Positions 24,411 to 31,263 of a DNA stretch of 41,774 nt are shown here, piece by piece. The position numbers and the translations under genes are program-made. The notes under the pieces are model-generated. The model saw nothing but the letters and a program-made list of their open reading frames with translations. It made no database searches and was not told where the DNA came from. The stretch lies in the NCBI RefSeq assembly GCF_030812255.1, contig NZ_JAUSSH010000023.1:1-41774 (forward strand), read 5' to 3'. Origin of the DNA: Paeniglutamicibacter psychrophenolicus. GTDB lineage: Bacteria > Actinomycetota > Actinomycetes > Actinomycetales > Micrococcaceae. Every line of letters starts with the position of its first letter. Position 1 is the stretch's first letter.

Positions 24411-26057
24411 TTAGGAATTGATGCCGATGCGCACCTTCCCGGCGTCGACCTCCCAGCGGGCATCGAGCCGGACGTTGTCCAGCAGCCGGCGGTCGTGGGT
24501 CACCAGCAGCAGCGCGCCCTCGTAGGATTCCAGGGCTTCTTCGAGCTGCTCGATGGCCGGCAAATCCAGGTGGTTGGTCGGTTCGTCCAGCACCAGCAGG
24601 TTGACCCCGCGGGCCTGCAGCAGGGCCAGGCCCGACCGGGTGCGTTCGCCGGGGGACAGGTCGCGGACCAGCGAGGCGCTCTGGTGCGCCTTGAGCCCGA
24701 ACTTGGCCAGCAGCGTGCGGGCCTCGGCCGGGTTCATCCCGGGAACCGCGAGCTCAAAGGCATCTCCCAGCGCGGCATCCTCGGGCAGCTGGCTGCGGGC
24801 CTGGTCGATCTCGCCGATCGCCACCGAGGAGCCCAGCGAGGCCGAGCCGGCATCCGGGGCCAGGTGCCCGAGCAGCAGGTTCAGCAGCGTGGACTTGCCC
24901 GCCCCGTTGGGACCGGTGATGCCGATCCGCTCCCCGGCGTTGACCTGGGCGGAGACCGGGCCGAAGGTGAAGTCCCCGCGGGTGACGGTTGCCTCGTTGA
25001 GCGTGGAGACAACGGAGGAGGAGCGCGGGGCGGCGGCGATCTCGAATTGCAGCACCCATTCCTTGCGCGGCTCGGCGACCTCGTCCAGGCGCTTGATGCG
25101 CGATTCCATCTGGCGGACCTTCTGCGCCTGCTTCTCCGAGGACTCGTTGGAGGCCTTGCGCCGGAGCTTGTCGTTGTCGGGGTTCTTCTTCATCGCGTTG
25201 CGAACTCCCTGCGAGGACCATTCGCGCTGGGTCCGCGCCCGGGAGACCAGGTCCGCTTTCTTGTCGGCGAACTCGTCGTAGGCCTCGCGGGCGTGCCGGC
25301 GGTTGACGGCCCGCTCCTCCAGGTAGGAATCATAGCCGCCGTCGTAGACAGCGACCTGGTTCTGCGCCAGATCGAGCTCGACGATGCGGGTCACGCAGCG
25401 GGCCAGGAATTCGCGGTCGTGGGAGACCAGCACCACGCCGGTGCGCAGTGAGGAGACGAAGGATTCGAGGCGTTCAAGCCCGGCCAGGTCCAGGTCGTTG
25501 GTCGGCTCGTCAAGCAGCACCAAGTCGAAGCGGCTCAGCAGCAGCGCGGCCAGGGCCACGCGGGCGACCTGCCCGCCGGACAGCGCGGTCATCAGCGTGT
25601 CGGTGGGCAAGGTGAGACCCAGCTCGGCCAGCGTGGCCGGGGCGCGGTCCTCGAGGTCCGCGGCACCGGCTGCCATCCAGTGGTCGAAGGCCGCCGCATA
25701 GGCGTCGTCGGCACCCGGAGCCCCGGAACCCAGGGCCTCGGCGGTCGATTCCATGGCGTGCGTGGCCGCGGCGCAGCCGGTGCGCCGGGCCAAGTAGGCG
25801 TCGATGGTTTCGCCGGCGATGCGCTCGTGTTCCTGCGGCAGCCAGCCGATGAACGCGCCGTCCGGTGCGGAGGAGACGGTGCCGCCCAGCGGCTCGTCCA
25901 CCCCGGCGAGCAGCCGCAGCAGCGTGGACTTGCCGGCGCCGTTGGCCCCCACCACCCCGATGACGTCCCCGGGGGAGACGGTGAAGCTGAGGGAGGAGAA
26001 AAGGGTTCGGTGGGCGTGGCCGCCGGCAAGGTCCTTGGCCACGAGTGTTGCAGTCAT
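24411..26057 (-). CDS. ABC-F family ATPase
   Basis: 548 residues, two ABC domains on one chain and no membrane segment. Domain 1: Walker A GANGAGKST near residue 38, signature LSGGQVARVALAALL, Walker B LVLLDEPTNDLDL, SHDREFLARC. A basic linker (~220-320, RTQREWSSQGVRNAMKKN and KVRQMESRIKRLDEV) is the P-site tRNA interaction region. Domain 2: GPNGAGKST, LSPGERTRSGLALL, LLVLDEPTNHLDL, THDRRLLDN. ABC-F proteins act on the ribosome (translation factors or antibiotic protection). The subgroup cannot be settled here, so resistance is possible but not supported. Leaderless start. Confidence 0.93.
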   Translation of the reverse strand: MTATLVAKDLAGGHAHRTLFSSLSFTVSPGDVIGVVGANGAGKSTLLRLLAGVDEPLGGTVSSAPDGAFIGWLPQEHERIAGETIDAYLARRTGCAAATHAMESTAEALGSGAPGADDAYAAAFDHWMAAGAADLEDRAPATLAELGLTLPTDTLMTALSGGQVARVALAALLLSRFDLVLLDEPTNDLDLAGLERLESFVSSLRTGVVLVSHDREFLARCVTRIVELDLAQNQVAVYDGGYDSYLEERAVNRRHAREAYDEFADKKADLVSRARTQREWSSQGVRNAMKKNPDNDKLRRKASNESSEKQAQKVRQMESRIKRLDEVAEPRKEWVLQFEIAAAPRSSSVVSTLNEATVTRGDFTFGPVSAQVNAGERIGITGPNGAGKSTLLNLLLGHLAPDAGSASLGSSVAIGEIDQARSQLPEDAALGDAFELAVPGMNPAEARTLLAKFGLKAHQSASLVRDLSPGERTRSGLALLQARGVNLLVLDEPTNHLDLPAIEQLEEALESYEGALLLVTHDRRLLDNVRLDARWEVDAGKVRIGINS

Positions 26058-26063
26058 TGTTCC

Positions 26064-26069
26064 AGTTTA
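26064..26069 (-). promoter_or_regulatory. -10 box of the ABC-F gene (leaderless)
   Basis: TAAACT (26069-26064 on the minus strand), 6 nt before ATG 26057. There is thus no room for a leader peptide or attenuator of the kind found before many antibiotic-induced ABC-F genes. Confidence 0.5.
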
Positions 26070-26114
26070 GATTCCCCGGGCGCACTCCCGGTCATCGGGT
26101 CGCGGCCGCGGCGC

Positions 26115-27092
26115 TCAGCGCAGGTACCGCGAGCTCATCCACCCGGTCGTGCCCCGGTGCGTGGCCTGGACCCAGGACCCGGATTTCTTGCCGGTCAGCC
26201 GAACCGTCGAGCCCCGGGGCACCGTCTTGAGGATGGTGGTTCCGGTGGACGGTCCGCGGCGCAGGTTCAGGTTCGCGGTGGTCTTCTTGGTGTTCTTCAG
26301 GGTTCCGGATTTGGGCGCCGAGGGCTTGGCTGCGTTGGGCCTGGGCGCGGGGGCAACGCCGTAGAAATGCTCCAGGGTCTTGGACCTGGACCCTGCCATG
26401 GCCTTGGCCTGGGCGGTGCCGACATAGCGGAAGTGCCACGGCTCGTAGGCGTAGCCGGTGACCGATTCCATGCCCTTGGGGTAGCGGAGGATGAAGCCGT
26501 GCCTCGGGGCGTTCTTGGCCATCCAGTTGCCAACCTTGGTGGTGGCGAAGCAGGCTTGCAGGGCGCATGCGCGGTTGCGGTTTCCCACATCGATGGCCAA
26601 CCCGGTCTGGTGCTCGGAGGTGCCGGGCTTGGCCGCGATGCGCTGGGCGTAGGCCGGGCCGTAGGCGCGGGTGTATTTCTCGAGCAGTCCCTTTTGCACT
26701 GCATAGGATCGATATCCGGAGGTGAGCCTGATGTCCACCCCGTCGCGGCGGGCCGCGGCAACCAGCTTCTTGTAGGACTTGGCGGCCTGTGGCTGCAGGC
26801 GGATCCCCGTGCCCGGCACCTCGGTGAGCCTTGGCACGTACTTGCGGGGGATCAACGGGTATTTCTTGTTGACCAGGACATCGGCCCTGGCGGGGTCCCG
26901 CGGGGGCTTGGGCTTGGTGGCCAACAGTGCCGTGGGGGTCAATGCCGGTGTGACTTCATGCTGCGGTCGCGCCACCTGGTGCATGGGGGTTGGCGTGGCC
27001 AGCGCGGGCGGGGCCGCCAACGGGGAGATGGCCAATGCCAGTGCGAAGGCCGCGGCGCCGAATGCGACCGGGCGGTGGGACCGTTTGCTCAT
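26115..27092 (-). CDS. secreted D-alanyl-D-alanine carboxypeptidase (M15/VanY-like) with SH3 domain
   Basis: 325 residues. Signal peptide MSKRSHRPVAFGAAAFALALA ... ALA (~1-32), a Pro-rich linker, then an M15B domain (~70-245): SGYRSYAVQ, GTSEHQTGLAIDVG (zinc H and D), and YEPWHFRYVG with catalytic E and zinc H. A bacterial SH3 domain fills ~265-325 (LNLRRGPSTGTTILKTVPRG ... GWMSSRYLR), which binds cell wall. So this is a cell-wall enzyme trimming stem-peptide ends. It is not evidence of vancomycin resistance. ATG 27092 has GGAG 9 nt upstream. Confidence 0.92.
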   Translation of the reverse strand: MSKRSHRPVAFGAAAFALALAISPLAAPPALATPTPMHQVARPQHEVTPALTPTALLATKPKPPRDPARADVLVNKKYPLIPRKYVPRLTEVPGTGIRLQPQAAKSYKKLVAAARRDGVDIRLTSGYRSYAVQKGLLEKYTRAYGPAYAQRIAAKPGTSEHQTGLAIDVGNRNRACALQACFATTKVGNWMAKNAPRHGFILRYPKGMESVTGYAYEPWHFRYVGTAQAKAMAGSRSKTLEHFYGVAPAPRPNAAKPSAPKSGTLKNTKKTTANLNLRRGPSTGTTILKTVPRGSTVRLTGKKSGSWVQATHRGTTGWMSSRYLR

Positions 27093-27173
27093 GTGGGCGA
27101 ACTCCGTTGGCTGGGTGGTGGGTTTCCGAATCGGGTCCGGGCCGCGGACGGGCAAGGAATCGATTGGCCCATC

Positions 27174-27875
27174 CTAGCCATCTGCCGGGGCAAAGAGAAT
27201 GGAGCGGGGATTGAGCATTCCCGAGGAGATGTAGAAGACGTTGCTCAGCAGGATCAGGACGAGGTTTGTCGCCAGGTACATTGCGGTGGTCGCCGCGGGC
27301 ACCGCGTCGGGTTCCAGCGAGTAGGCCAGGACCACGCGCAGCACCGCGTCAAGCAGGAATCCGCACCCCCACATGATTGTGGAGATGCGCCACATCCGCC
27401 GGAAACGCGGTGCTTGCTCCCAATGGTTTTCCCAGCCAACGGGCCAGTGAAAGCGGCCCTCGAGGACGGGCTTGGTCAAGGTGTAGACCAGGGGCCGTGC
27501 GCCGCGCAGCGTGGAGATGAACCAGATGCCGGTTCCGGCGGTGATCAGCGCGTCGCGGGCCAGCAGGAATTGCGGGCTGCCCGGGACAAACGCCAAGACG
27601 ACTGCGGCCACGGAGGCGAGGGAAAAGTAGGTGGCTATCACGTGCTTCTTCGGGCCGCGCCGGGCGAGCGATCCCAGGGCCAGCAATCCGGTGGCCACCG
27701 CGACAACCACCAGGGACACGTAGATGGACAACCCGGCATGGCGCAGGAGGTAGAACAACAGCGGCGGAGCAGCAATGGCGGCGACCATGCCCAGGACACC
27801 GCGCAAGCGGCCCCCGGCCCGACGAACGGTGTCCGGGGCACGCTTGCCGGTTTCCTTGCGTTGCCTTCGTGTCAT
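27174..27875 (-). CDS. VC0807-like membrane protein
   Basis: 233 residues, about six membrane helices: VLGMVAAIAAPPLLFYLLR, YVSLVVVAVATGLLALG, TYFSLASVAAVVLAFV, TIMWGCGFLLDAVLRVVLAY and AMYLATNLVLILLSNVFYIS among them. Between helices lies RPLVYTLTKPVLEGRFHWPVGWENHWEQAPRFRRMWR, typical of VC0807-family proteins of unknown role. Short basic N-terminus inside. It stands 82 bp upstream of the M15 gene on the same strand; co-transcription is not certain. Confidence 0.75.
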   Translation of the reverse strand: MTRRQRKETGKRAPDTVRRAGGRLRGVLGMVAAIAAPPLLFYLLRHAGLSIYVSLVVVAVATGLLALGSLARRGPKKHVIATYFSLASVAAVVLAFVPGSPQFLLARDALITAGTGIWFISTLRGARPLVYTLTKPVLEGRFHWPVGWENHWEQAPRFRRMWRISTIMWGCGFLLDAVLRVVLAYSLEPDAVPAATTAMYLATNLVLILLSNVFYISSGMLNPRSILFAPADG

Positions 27876-27905
27876 TTCGGGACTGTCACCGAGGGCGGCT
27901 AATGT

Positions 27906-28115
27906 CTATGGCTGGTGTTCGGCGCGGTAGACGTGGACCAGGGCATTGGCATGACCGTGGCCGATTCCGTGTTCGATCTTGAGCCAGTTCACCTGCTCCA
28001 GGTGCTTTTGGTCCGCCACCTGGTCCAGGAGTTCCATCCAGTGGCCAACGGGGTGGCCGTACTTAGACTCGATCGACGGGAAATAGGATTTGGGGCCCTT
28101 GACGGATTCGCTCAT
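27906..28115 (-). CDS. small DUF4287 protein
   Basis: 69 residues: SESVKGPKSYFPSIESKYGHPVGHWMELL, then HLEQVNWLKIEHGIGHGHANALVHVYRAEH. This is the DUF4287 pattern (short helical domain with WLK..HG.GHG.ANAL). Function unknown in the family. Start taken at ATG 28115; ATG 28124 is possible, and neither has a good ribosome site. It runs away from the SPW gene, with the three-copy repeat between them. Confidence 0.75.
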   Translation of the reverse strand: MSESVKGPKSYFPSIESKYGHPVGHWMELLDQVADQKHLEQVNWLKIEHGIGHGHANALVHVYRAEHQP

Positions 28116-28162
28116 GCTTTCCATCAAACACAGCCGGGCGGGACGCCGCAAGGGTGGGTGCG

Positions 28163-28283
28163 TGCCTCACCCAAAGTGCTCGCGAAACACTACTGGTGCC
28201 TCACCTGGATTTGCTCGCGAAATTTCCGGTCGTCGAATGGGTACCGGGTTGGCGCCCGCATGCCTCACCACAAGTGCTCGCGA
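28163..28283 (+). repeat. three direct copies of TGCCTCAC-N6/7-TGCTCGCGA
   Basis: Copies start at 28163, 28197 and 28261 (34 and 64 bp apart, close to whole multiples of 32). Each has TGCCTCAC, a 6- or 7-bp variable spacer and TGCTCGCGA. They lie in the ~385-bp gap (28116-28500) between the DUF4287 and SPW genes, which holds no other convincing gene. Possible binding sites for a regulator, or decayed mobile-repeat pieces. Confidence 0.75.
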
Positions 28284-28500
28284 CCGCTGGGAGGGCACCG
28301 CCATGGCCGTCGTTCTCGGCACCGTGACTTTGGACCCTACCCGAGGACGGGCGCTACGGGCACGATGGGATTACAGCCGAAGGGACAGCGCGGCAGGAAG
28401 GTTGGGGCCAGCTGGATCGTCGGTACGGCAAGGGCATCCTGTGCGATTGCGGAAGATCCGCGATCGGGGGGTGCGTAGAAGACAAAAGGAGATCTGGACC

Positions 28501-28866
28501 ATGAAGCGATGGACTGCATGGCAGAATTGGCTCGCCGTGGCTGCTGGCCTTTACACCGTCTTGGCCATGACATGGACTACGGCTGTGGGATCCTCGGATG
28601 CCTACATGCTGACCGGCGGCATCGTCTTGATTGTCATCGGTGTAATCAACTTGGCGGCCCCGGGCATGCCCGTGGCCGAATGGGTGCAGCTGGTTGTGGC
28701 CGCGCTCGTTGTCGCATCTCCCTGGATGGGCAGCTTCGCCTCGGGTATGCCGGGCGTGGCATGGAATACCTGGATCCCGGGAATTGTGGCACTGATTGCC
28801 TCGATCATGGCAATTCAGCCCGCGATGAAGGTCTACCACGAGCATCACCCAATCGGCTCGCACTAG
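28501..28866 (+). CDS. SPW-repeat membrane protein
   Basis: 121 residues with four membrane helices: WQNWLAVAAGLYTVLAMTW, YMLTGGIVLIVIGVINLA, AEWVQLVVAALVVASPWMGSF (the SPW motif, here SPWM) and WIPGIVALIASIMAI. Begins KRWTAWQNW, as SPW family members do; the family function is unknown. ATG 28501 has AAGGAG (28489-28494) upstream. The 377 bp before it is unusual: three direct repeats and no clear promoter. A longer in-frame reading from 28090 through the repeats is not credible. Confidence 0.85.
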   Translation: MKRWTAWQNWLAVAAGLYTVLAMTWTTAVGSSDAYMLTGGIVLIVIGVINLAAPGMPVAEWVQLVVAALVVASPWMGSFASGMPGVAWNTWIPGIVALIASIMAIQPAMKVYHEHHPIGSH

Positions 28867-28878
28867 ACAACCAAAATT

Positions 28879-28907
28879 CAAGGGCCCGGTCGTTGACCGG
28901 GCCCTTG
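28879..28907 (+). terminator. strong hairpin terminator after the SPW gene
   Basis: A perfect 13-bp stem, CAAGGGCCCGGTC (28879-28891) with loop GTT and its complement (28895-28907), 13 nt after the SPW stop. Confidence 0.7.
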
Positions 28908-28940
28908 GCCTGCTCCGGAAAGTGATCGTGTGCGGAAAGC

Positions 28941-28946
28941 TAGGCT
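28941..28946 (+). promoter_or_regulatory. -10 box of GNAT gene (leaderless)
   Basis: TAGGCT (28941-28946), 6 nt before ATG 28953. The intervening GGGGAG touches the start codon, too close for normal ribosome binding. Confidence 0.45.
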
Positions 28947-28952
28947 GGGGAG

Positions 28953-29465
28953 ATGAAGATTCGAAGCGAGGTTCCGGCCGATCGTCAGACTATCCGTCAA
29001 CTGACCGTTCGGGCCTTCGCCGACCCGGACTCGCATAGGGAGCCCGGGGAAGCCGTATTGCTCTCCGAGCTCTACTCCTGCGACGGATACCTGCCCGAGT
29101 ATTCCGTGGTGGCTGAGATCAATGGCCACTTGGTGGGCCACGCGATTGCCACCCGCGGGTGGCTCGATGGCGACATCCCCCTGCTGGGCATTGGGCCGGT
29201 GTCGGTTGAACCCGGCCACCAAAGGCAAGGCGTGGGCACGGCGCTGCTGGACGAAATCCGGAACCGCGCGGCCAAGCAGGGAGAGCGGGCGATCGTGCTG
29301 CTGGGGAACCCGGAGTACTACGGTCGATTTGGCTACGGACCCGCCATTCCCGCTGGCATCATCCCCTCGGACCCGTCCTGGGGTGACTACTTCATGGTGC
29401 TGAACCTGTCGGAGATGCCGCTGCCCAAGGGAAGTTTCCGATACTCCGAACCATTCGGGGTCTGA
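28953..29465 (+). CDS. GNAT family N-acetyltransferase (YhbS-like)
   Basis: 170 residues. Begins MKIRSEVPADRQTIRQLTVRAF, then EYSVVAEINGHLVGHAIATRG, GIGPVSVEPGHQRQGVGTALLDEI (acetyl-CoA loop QRQGVG), VLLGNPEYYGRFGYGPAIPAGI at the C-terminus, which is the YhbS-type ending. Family members acetylate varied small molecules; substrate unknown. Isolated gene between the SPW terminator and the convergent MarR gene. Confidence 0.9.
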   Translation: MKIRSEVPADRQTIRQLTVRAFADPDSHREPGEAVLLSELYSCDGYLPEYSVVAEINGHLVGHAIATRGWLDGDIPLLGIGPVSVEPGHQRQGVGTALLDEIRNRAAKQGERAIVLLGNPEYYGRFGYGPAIPAGIIPSDPSWGDYFMVLNLSEMPLPKGSFRYSEPFGV

Positions 29466-29566
29466 ACGGCCTCGCCGAGTTGATCCCTGGCGCAGGCAGG
29501 TGCCCGGTGGCCAAGGATATTTTCCCGGCCAACGGGCCCCTGCTTCGTGCGTGTGGGATTCGGTGG

Positions 29567-30019
29567 TTAGCGCGCTTCCATGTGGAGGCGCAACTTGGTC
29601 GTCAGCTCCGCCAGCGTTGCAAATTCCTCGGTCGTCAGCGCGGTGCCAATCAGGGCGTGGATGCCCTTGACATGCTCGCGTCCGATGGCCTTCTGCAATC
29701 GGGCGCCCTCTTCCGTGAGTGTGAAGAGCACCGCCCGCTGGTCGGTGGGATCCGGCTTGCGGGTGACCAGGCCCTTGGCCTCCAGGCGATCGGCCATGCG
29801 GCTGAGGCTTGGCTGGGAGATCAGCAGGTGCTGGTTCAGGTCCTTGAGGCGGCTGGTCCCCGCCTCGCAGCGCGAGAGGTTGAAGAGCACGTCGTATTCG
29901 CGGGTGCTGATTTCCTTGAACTCCGGCAGCTTCTGGATCTCGCGCATCACCGTGACCTGCGCCCGAAACAAGGCCTCCCAGGCGGCATTGGAGGCGCGGA
30001 GGGAAGCCGGGCTAGGCAT
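29567..30019 (-). CDS. MarR family regulator
   Basis: 150 residues. Helical dimer region, then the winged helix: EISTREYDVLFNLSRCEAGTSRLKDLNQHLLISQPSLSRMADRLEAKGLVTRKPDPTDQRAVLFTLTEEG (wing DPTDQRA). ATG 30019 lies within the end of the LLM gene, overlapping it by 8 nt, so it is made by translational coupling as the second gene of the pair. Likely controls the LLM oxidoreductase promoter and perhaps the divergent MFS. The ligand is unknown; a phenolic or oxidant is usual for MarR. Confidence 0.92.
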   Translation of the reverse strand: MPSPASLRASNAAWEALFRAQVTVMREIQKLPEFKEISTREYDVLFNLSRCEAGTSRLKDLNQHLLISQPSLSRMADRLEAKGLVTRKPDPTDQRAVLFTLTEEGARLQKAIGREHVKGIHALIGTALTTEEFATLAELTTKLRLHMEAR

Positions 30020-31115
30020 TGTCGGCCCCGGCGGCCAGCTTCGCGTCGCGGGCGGCGACGCGGTTGGCGTGGGTCGGCGAATCCGGGTGGTCGGCCGGCT
30101 TGCGGTTGGCCAACTCCTTGCGCAGCGTCGGCAACACCTCTTCGCCAAAGAGATCCAGCTGCTCCAGGACGGTCTTGACCGGCAGGCCCGCGTGGTCGAC
30201 CAGGAAGAGCTGGCGGTGGTAGTTGCCGAAGGCCTCCTGGAAGGTGAGGGTCTTGTCGATCATTTCCTGCGGCGATCCCACGGTGAGCGGGGTCTGGTCG
30301 GTGAAGTCCTCCATCGACGGGCCGTGGCCGTAGACCGGGGCGTTGTTGAAGTACGGGCGGAATTCGTTCTTGGCGTCCTGGGAGTTCCTGCGGATGAAGA
30401 ACTGCCCGCCCAGGCCCACGATGGCCTGGTCGGCGCGGCCGTGGCCGTAGTGCTCGTAGCGTTCGCGGTAGAGGTCGATCAGCTGCTGGTAGTGCTCCTT
30501 GGGCCAGAAGATGTTGTTGGCGAAGAAGCCGTCGCCGTAGTAGGCGGCGATCTCGGCGACCTGCGGCGTGCGGATGGAACCGTGCCAAACGAACGGTGCC
30601 ACGCCATCGAGCGGGCGCGGGGTGGAGGTGAAGTTCTGCAGCGGGGTGCGGAACTTGCCTTCCCAGTTCACCGTGTCCTCGTCCCAGAGCCGGCGCAGCA
30701 GGTTGTAATTCTCCACCGTCAGGTTCACCGAGTCCTGCATGTTCTTGCCGAACCATGGGTAGACCGGGGCGGTGTTGCCGCGGCCCAGCACCAGGTCCAC
30801 GCGGCCGTCGGCCAGGTGCTGCAGCATCGCGAAGTCCTCGGCGATCTTCACCGGGTCGTTGGTGGTGATCAACGTGGTGGTGGTGGAGAGGATGAGCTTT
30901 TCGGTCTGTGCCGCGATGTATGAAAGCGTCGTGGTGGGTGAGGAAGAGAAGAAGGGGCGGTTGTGGTGCTCGCCGATGGCGAAGACATCCATGCCGACCT
31001 CTTCGGTCTTCTTGGCGATGGCCACGATGTCCTTAATGCGCTGGGCCTCGGACGGGGTCTTGCCGGTGGTTGGGTCGCGGGTGATGTCGCTGACCGAGAA
31101 AATTCCGAACTGCAT
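30012..31115 (-). CDS. LLM-class flavin-dependent oxidoreductase
   Basis: 367 residues, a luciferase-like TIM barrel using reduced flavin. Begins MQFGIFSVSDITRDPTTGKTPSEAQ, then EEVGMDVFAIGEHH (bulge and flavin site), SPTTTLSYIAAQTEKLILSTTTTLI, PVKIAEDFAMLQHLADGRVDLVLGRGN, FVWHGSIRTPQVAEIAAYYGDGFFANN and the C-terminal region with HLPL-like residues. Substrate unknown. ATG 31115 has AGGAGA 6 nt upstream; a longer frame to 31376 invades the divergent gene. Pairs with the MarR gene that overlaps its end. Confidence 0.92.
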   Translation of the reverse strand: MQFGIFSVSDITRDPTTGKTPSEAQRIKDIVAIAKKTEEVGMDVFAIGEHHNRPFFSSSPTTTLSYIAAQTEKLILSTTTTLITTNDPVKIAEDFAMLQHLADGRVDLVLGRGNTAPVYPWFGKNMQDSVNLTVENYNLLRRLWDEDTVNWEGKFRTPLQNFTSTPRPLDGVAPFVWHGSIRTPQVAEIAAYYGDGFFANNIFWPKEHYQQLIDLYRERYEHYGHGRADQAIVGLGGQFFIRRNSQDAKNEFRPYFNNAPVYGHGPSMEDFTDQTPLTVGSPQEMIDKTLTFQEAFGNYHRQLFLVDHAGLPVKTVLEQLDLFGEEVLPTLRKELANRKPADHPDSPTHANRVAARDAKLAAGADNA

Positions 31116-31159
31116 GGTTGTCTCCTGTGTGCTGGTCCCTGGTATCCATTGTGCCAGGG

Positions 31160-31179
31160 TTGTATGCGTTTGCATGTAA
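31160..31179 (-). promoter_or_regulatory. candidate MarR operator before the LLM gene
   Basis: A 20-bp partial palindrome TT-N2-ATGC-N4-GCAT-N2-AA, centred at 31169/31170, 45 bp upstream of the LLM ATG. Size and symmetry fit MarR-type sites; binding is inferred. Confidence 0.45.
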
Positions 31180-31217
31180 TAGCGCGTGCCGCAGCGGAAT
31201 AATTCCCCGGCACCCGC

Positions 31218-31231
31218 GTGAGGTGCCTCAC
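31218..31231 (+). promoter_or_regulatory. palindrome GTGAGG-TG-CCTCAC in MFS promoter
   Basis: A perfect 6-bp inverted repeat with a 2-bp centre, located about -35 relative to the leaderless MFS gene. Its right half, TGCCTCAC, is the same octamer as in the repeats at 28163-28283. May be an operator for this exporter. Confidence 0.45.
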
Positions 31232-31251
31232 CCTGTGGCGCGGCTTCGCGA

Positions 31252-31257
31252 TAGGCT
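31252..31257 (+). promoter_or_regulatory. -10 box of the MFS gene (leaderless)
   Basis: TAGGCT (31252-31257), 6 nt before ATG 31264, identical to the box before the GNAT gene at 28953. No ribosome site. Confidence 0.5.
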
Positions 31258-31263
31258 CCCGCT

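Noticed and set aside
24411-26057. Antibiotic-resistance ABC-F with leader-peptide attenuation
   Set aside because: The start appears leaderless, leaving no leader; the subgroup cannot be assigned by eye.
26115-27092. Vancomycin resistance from the VanY-like protein
   Set aside because: Ordinary secreted M15 D,D-carboxypeptidase with SH3 domain; no vanH/A/X or vanRS neighbours.
28090-28500. N-terminal extension of the SPW gene back through the repeats
   Set aside because: The extension has no conserved residues and no ribosome site, whereas ATG 28501 has AAGGAG and the family's usual start.
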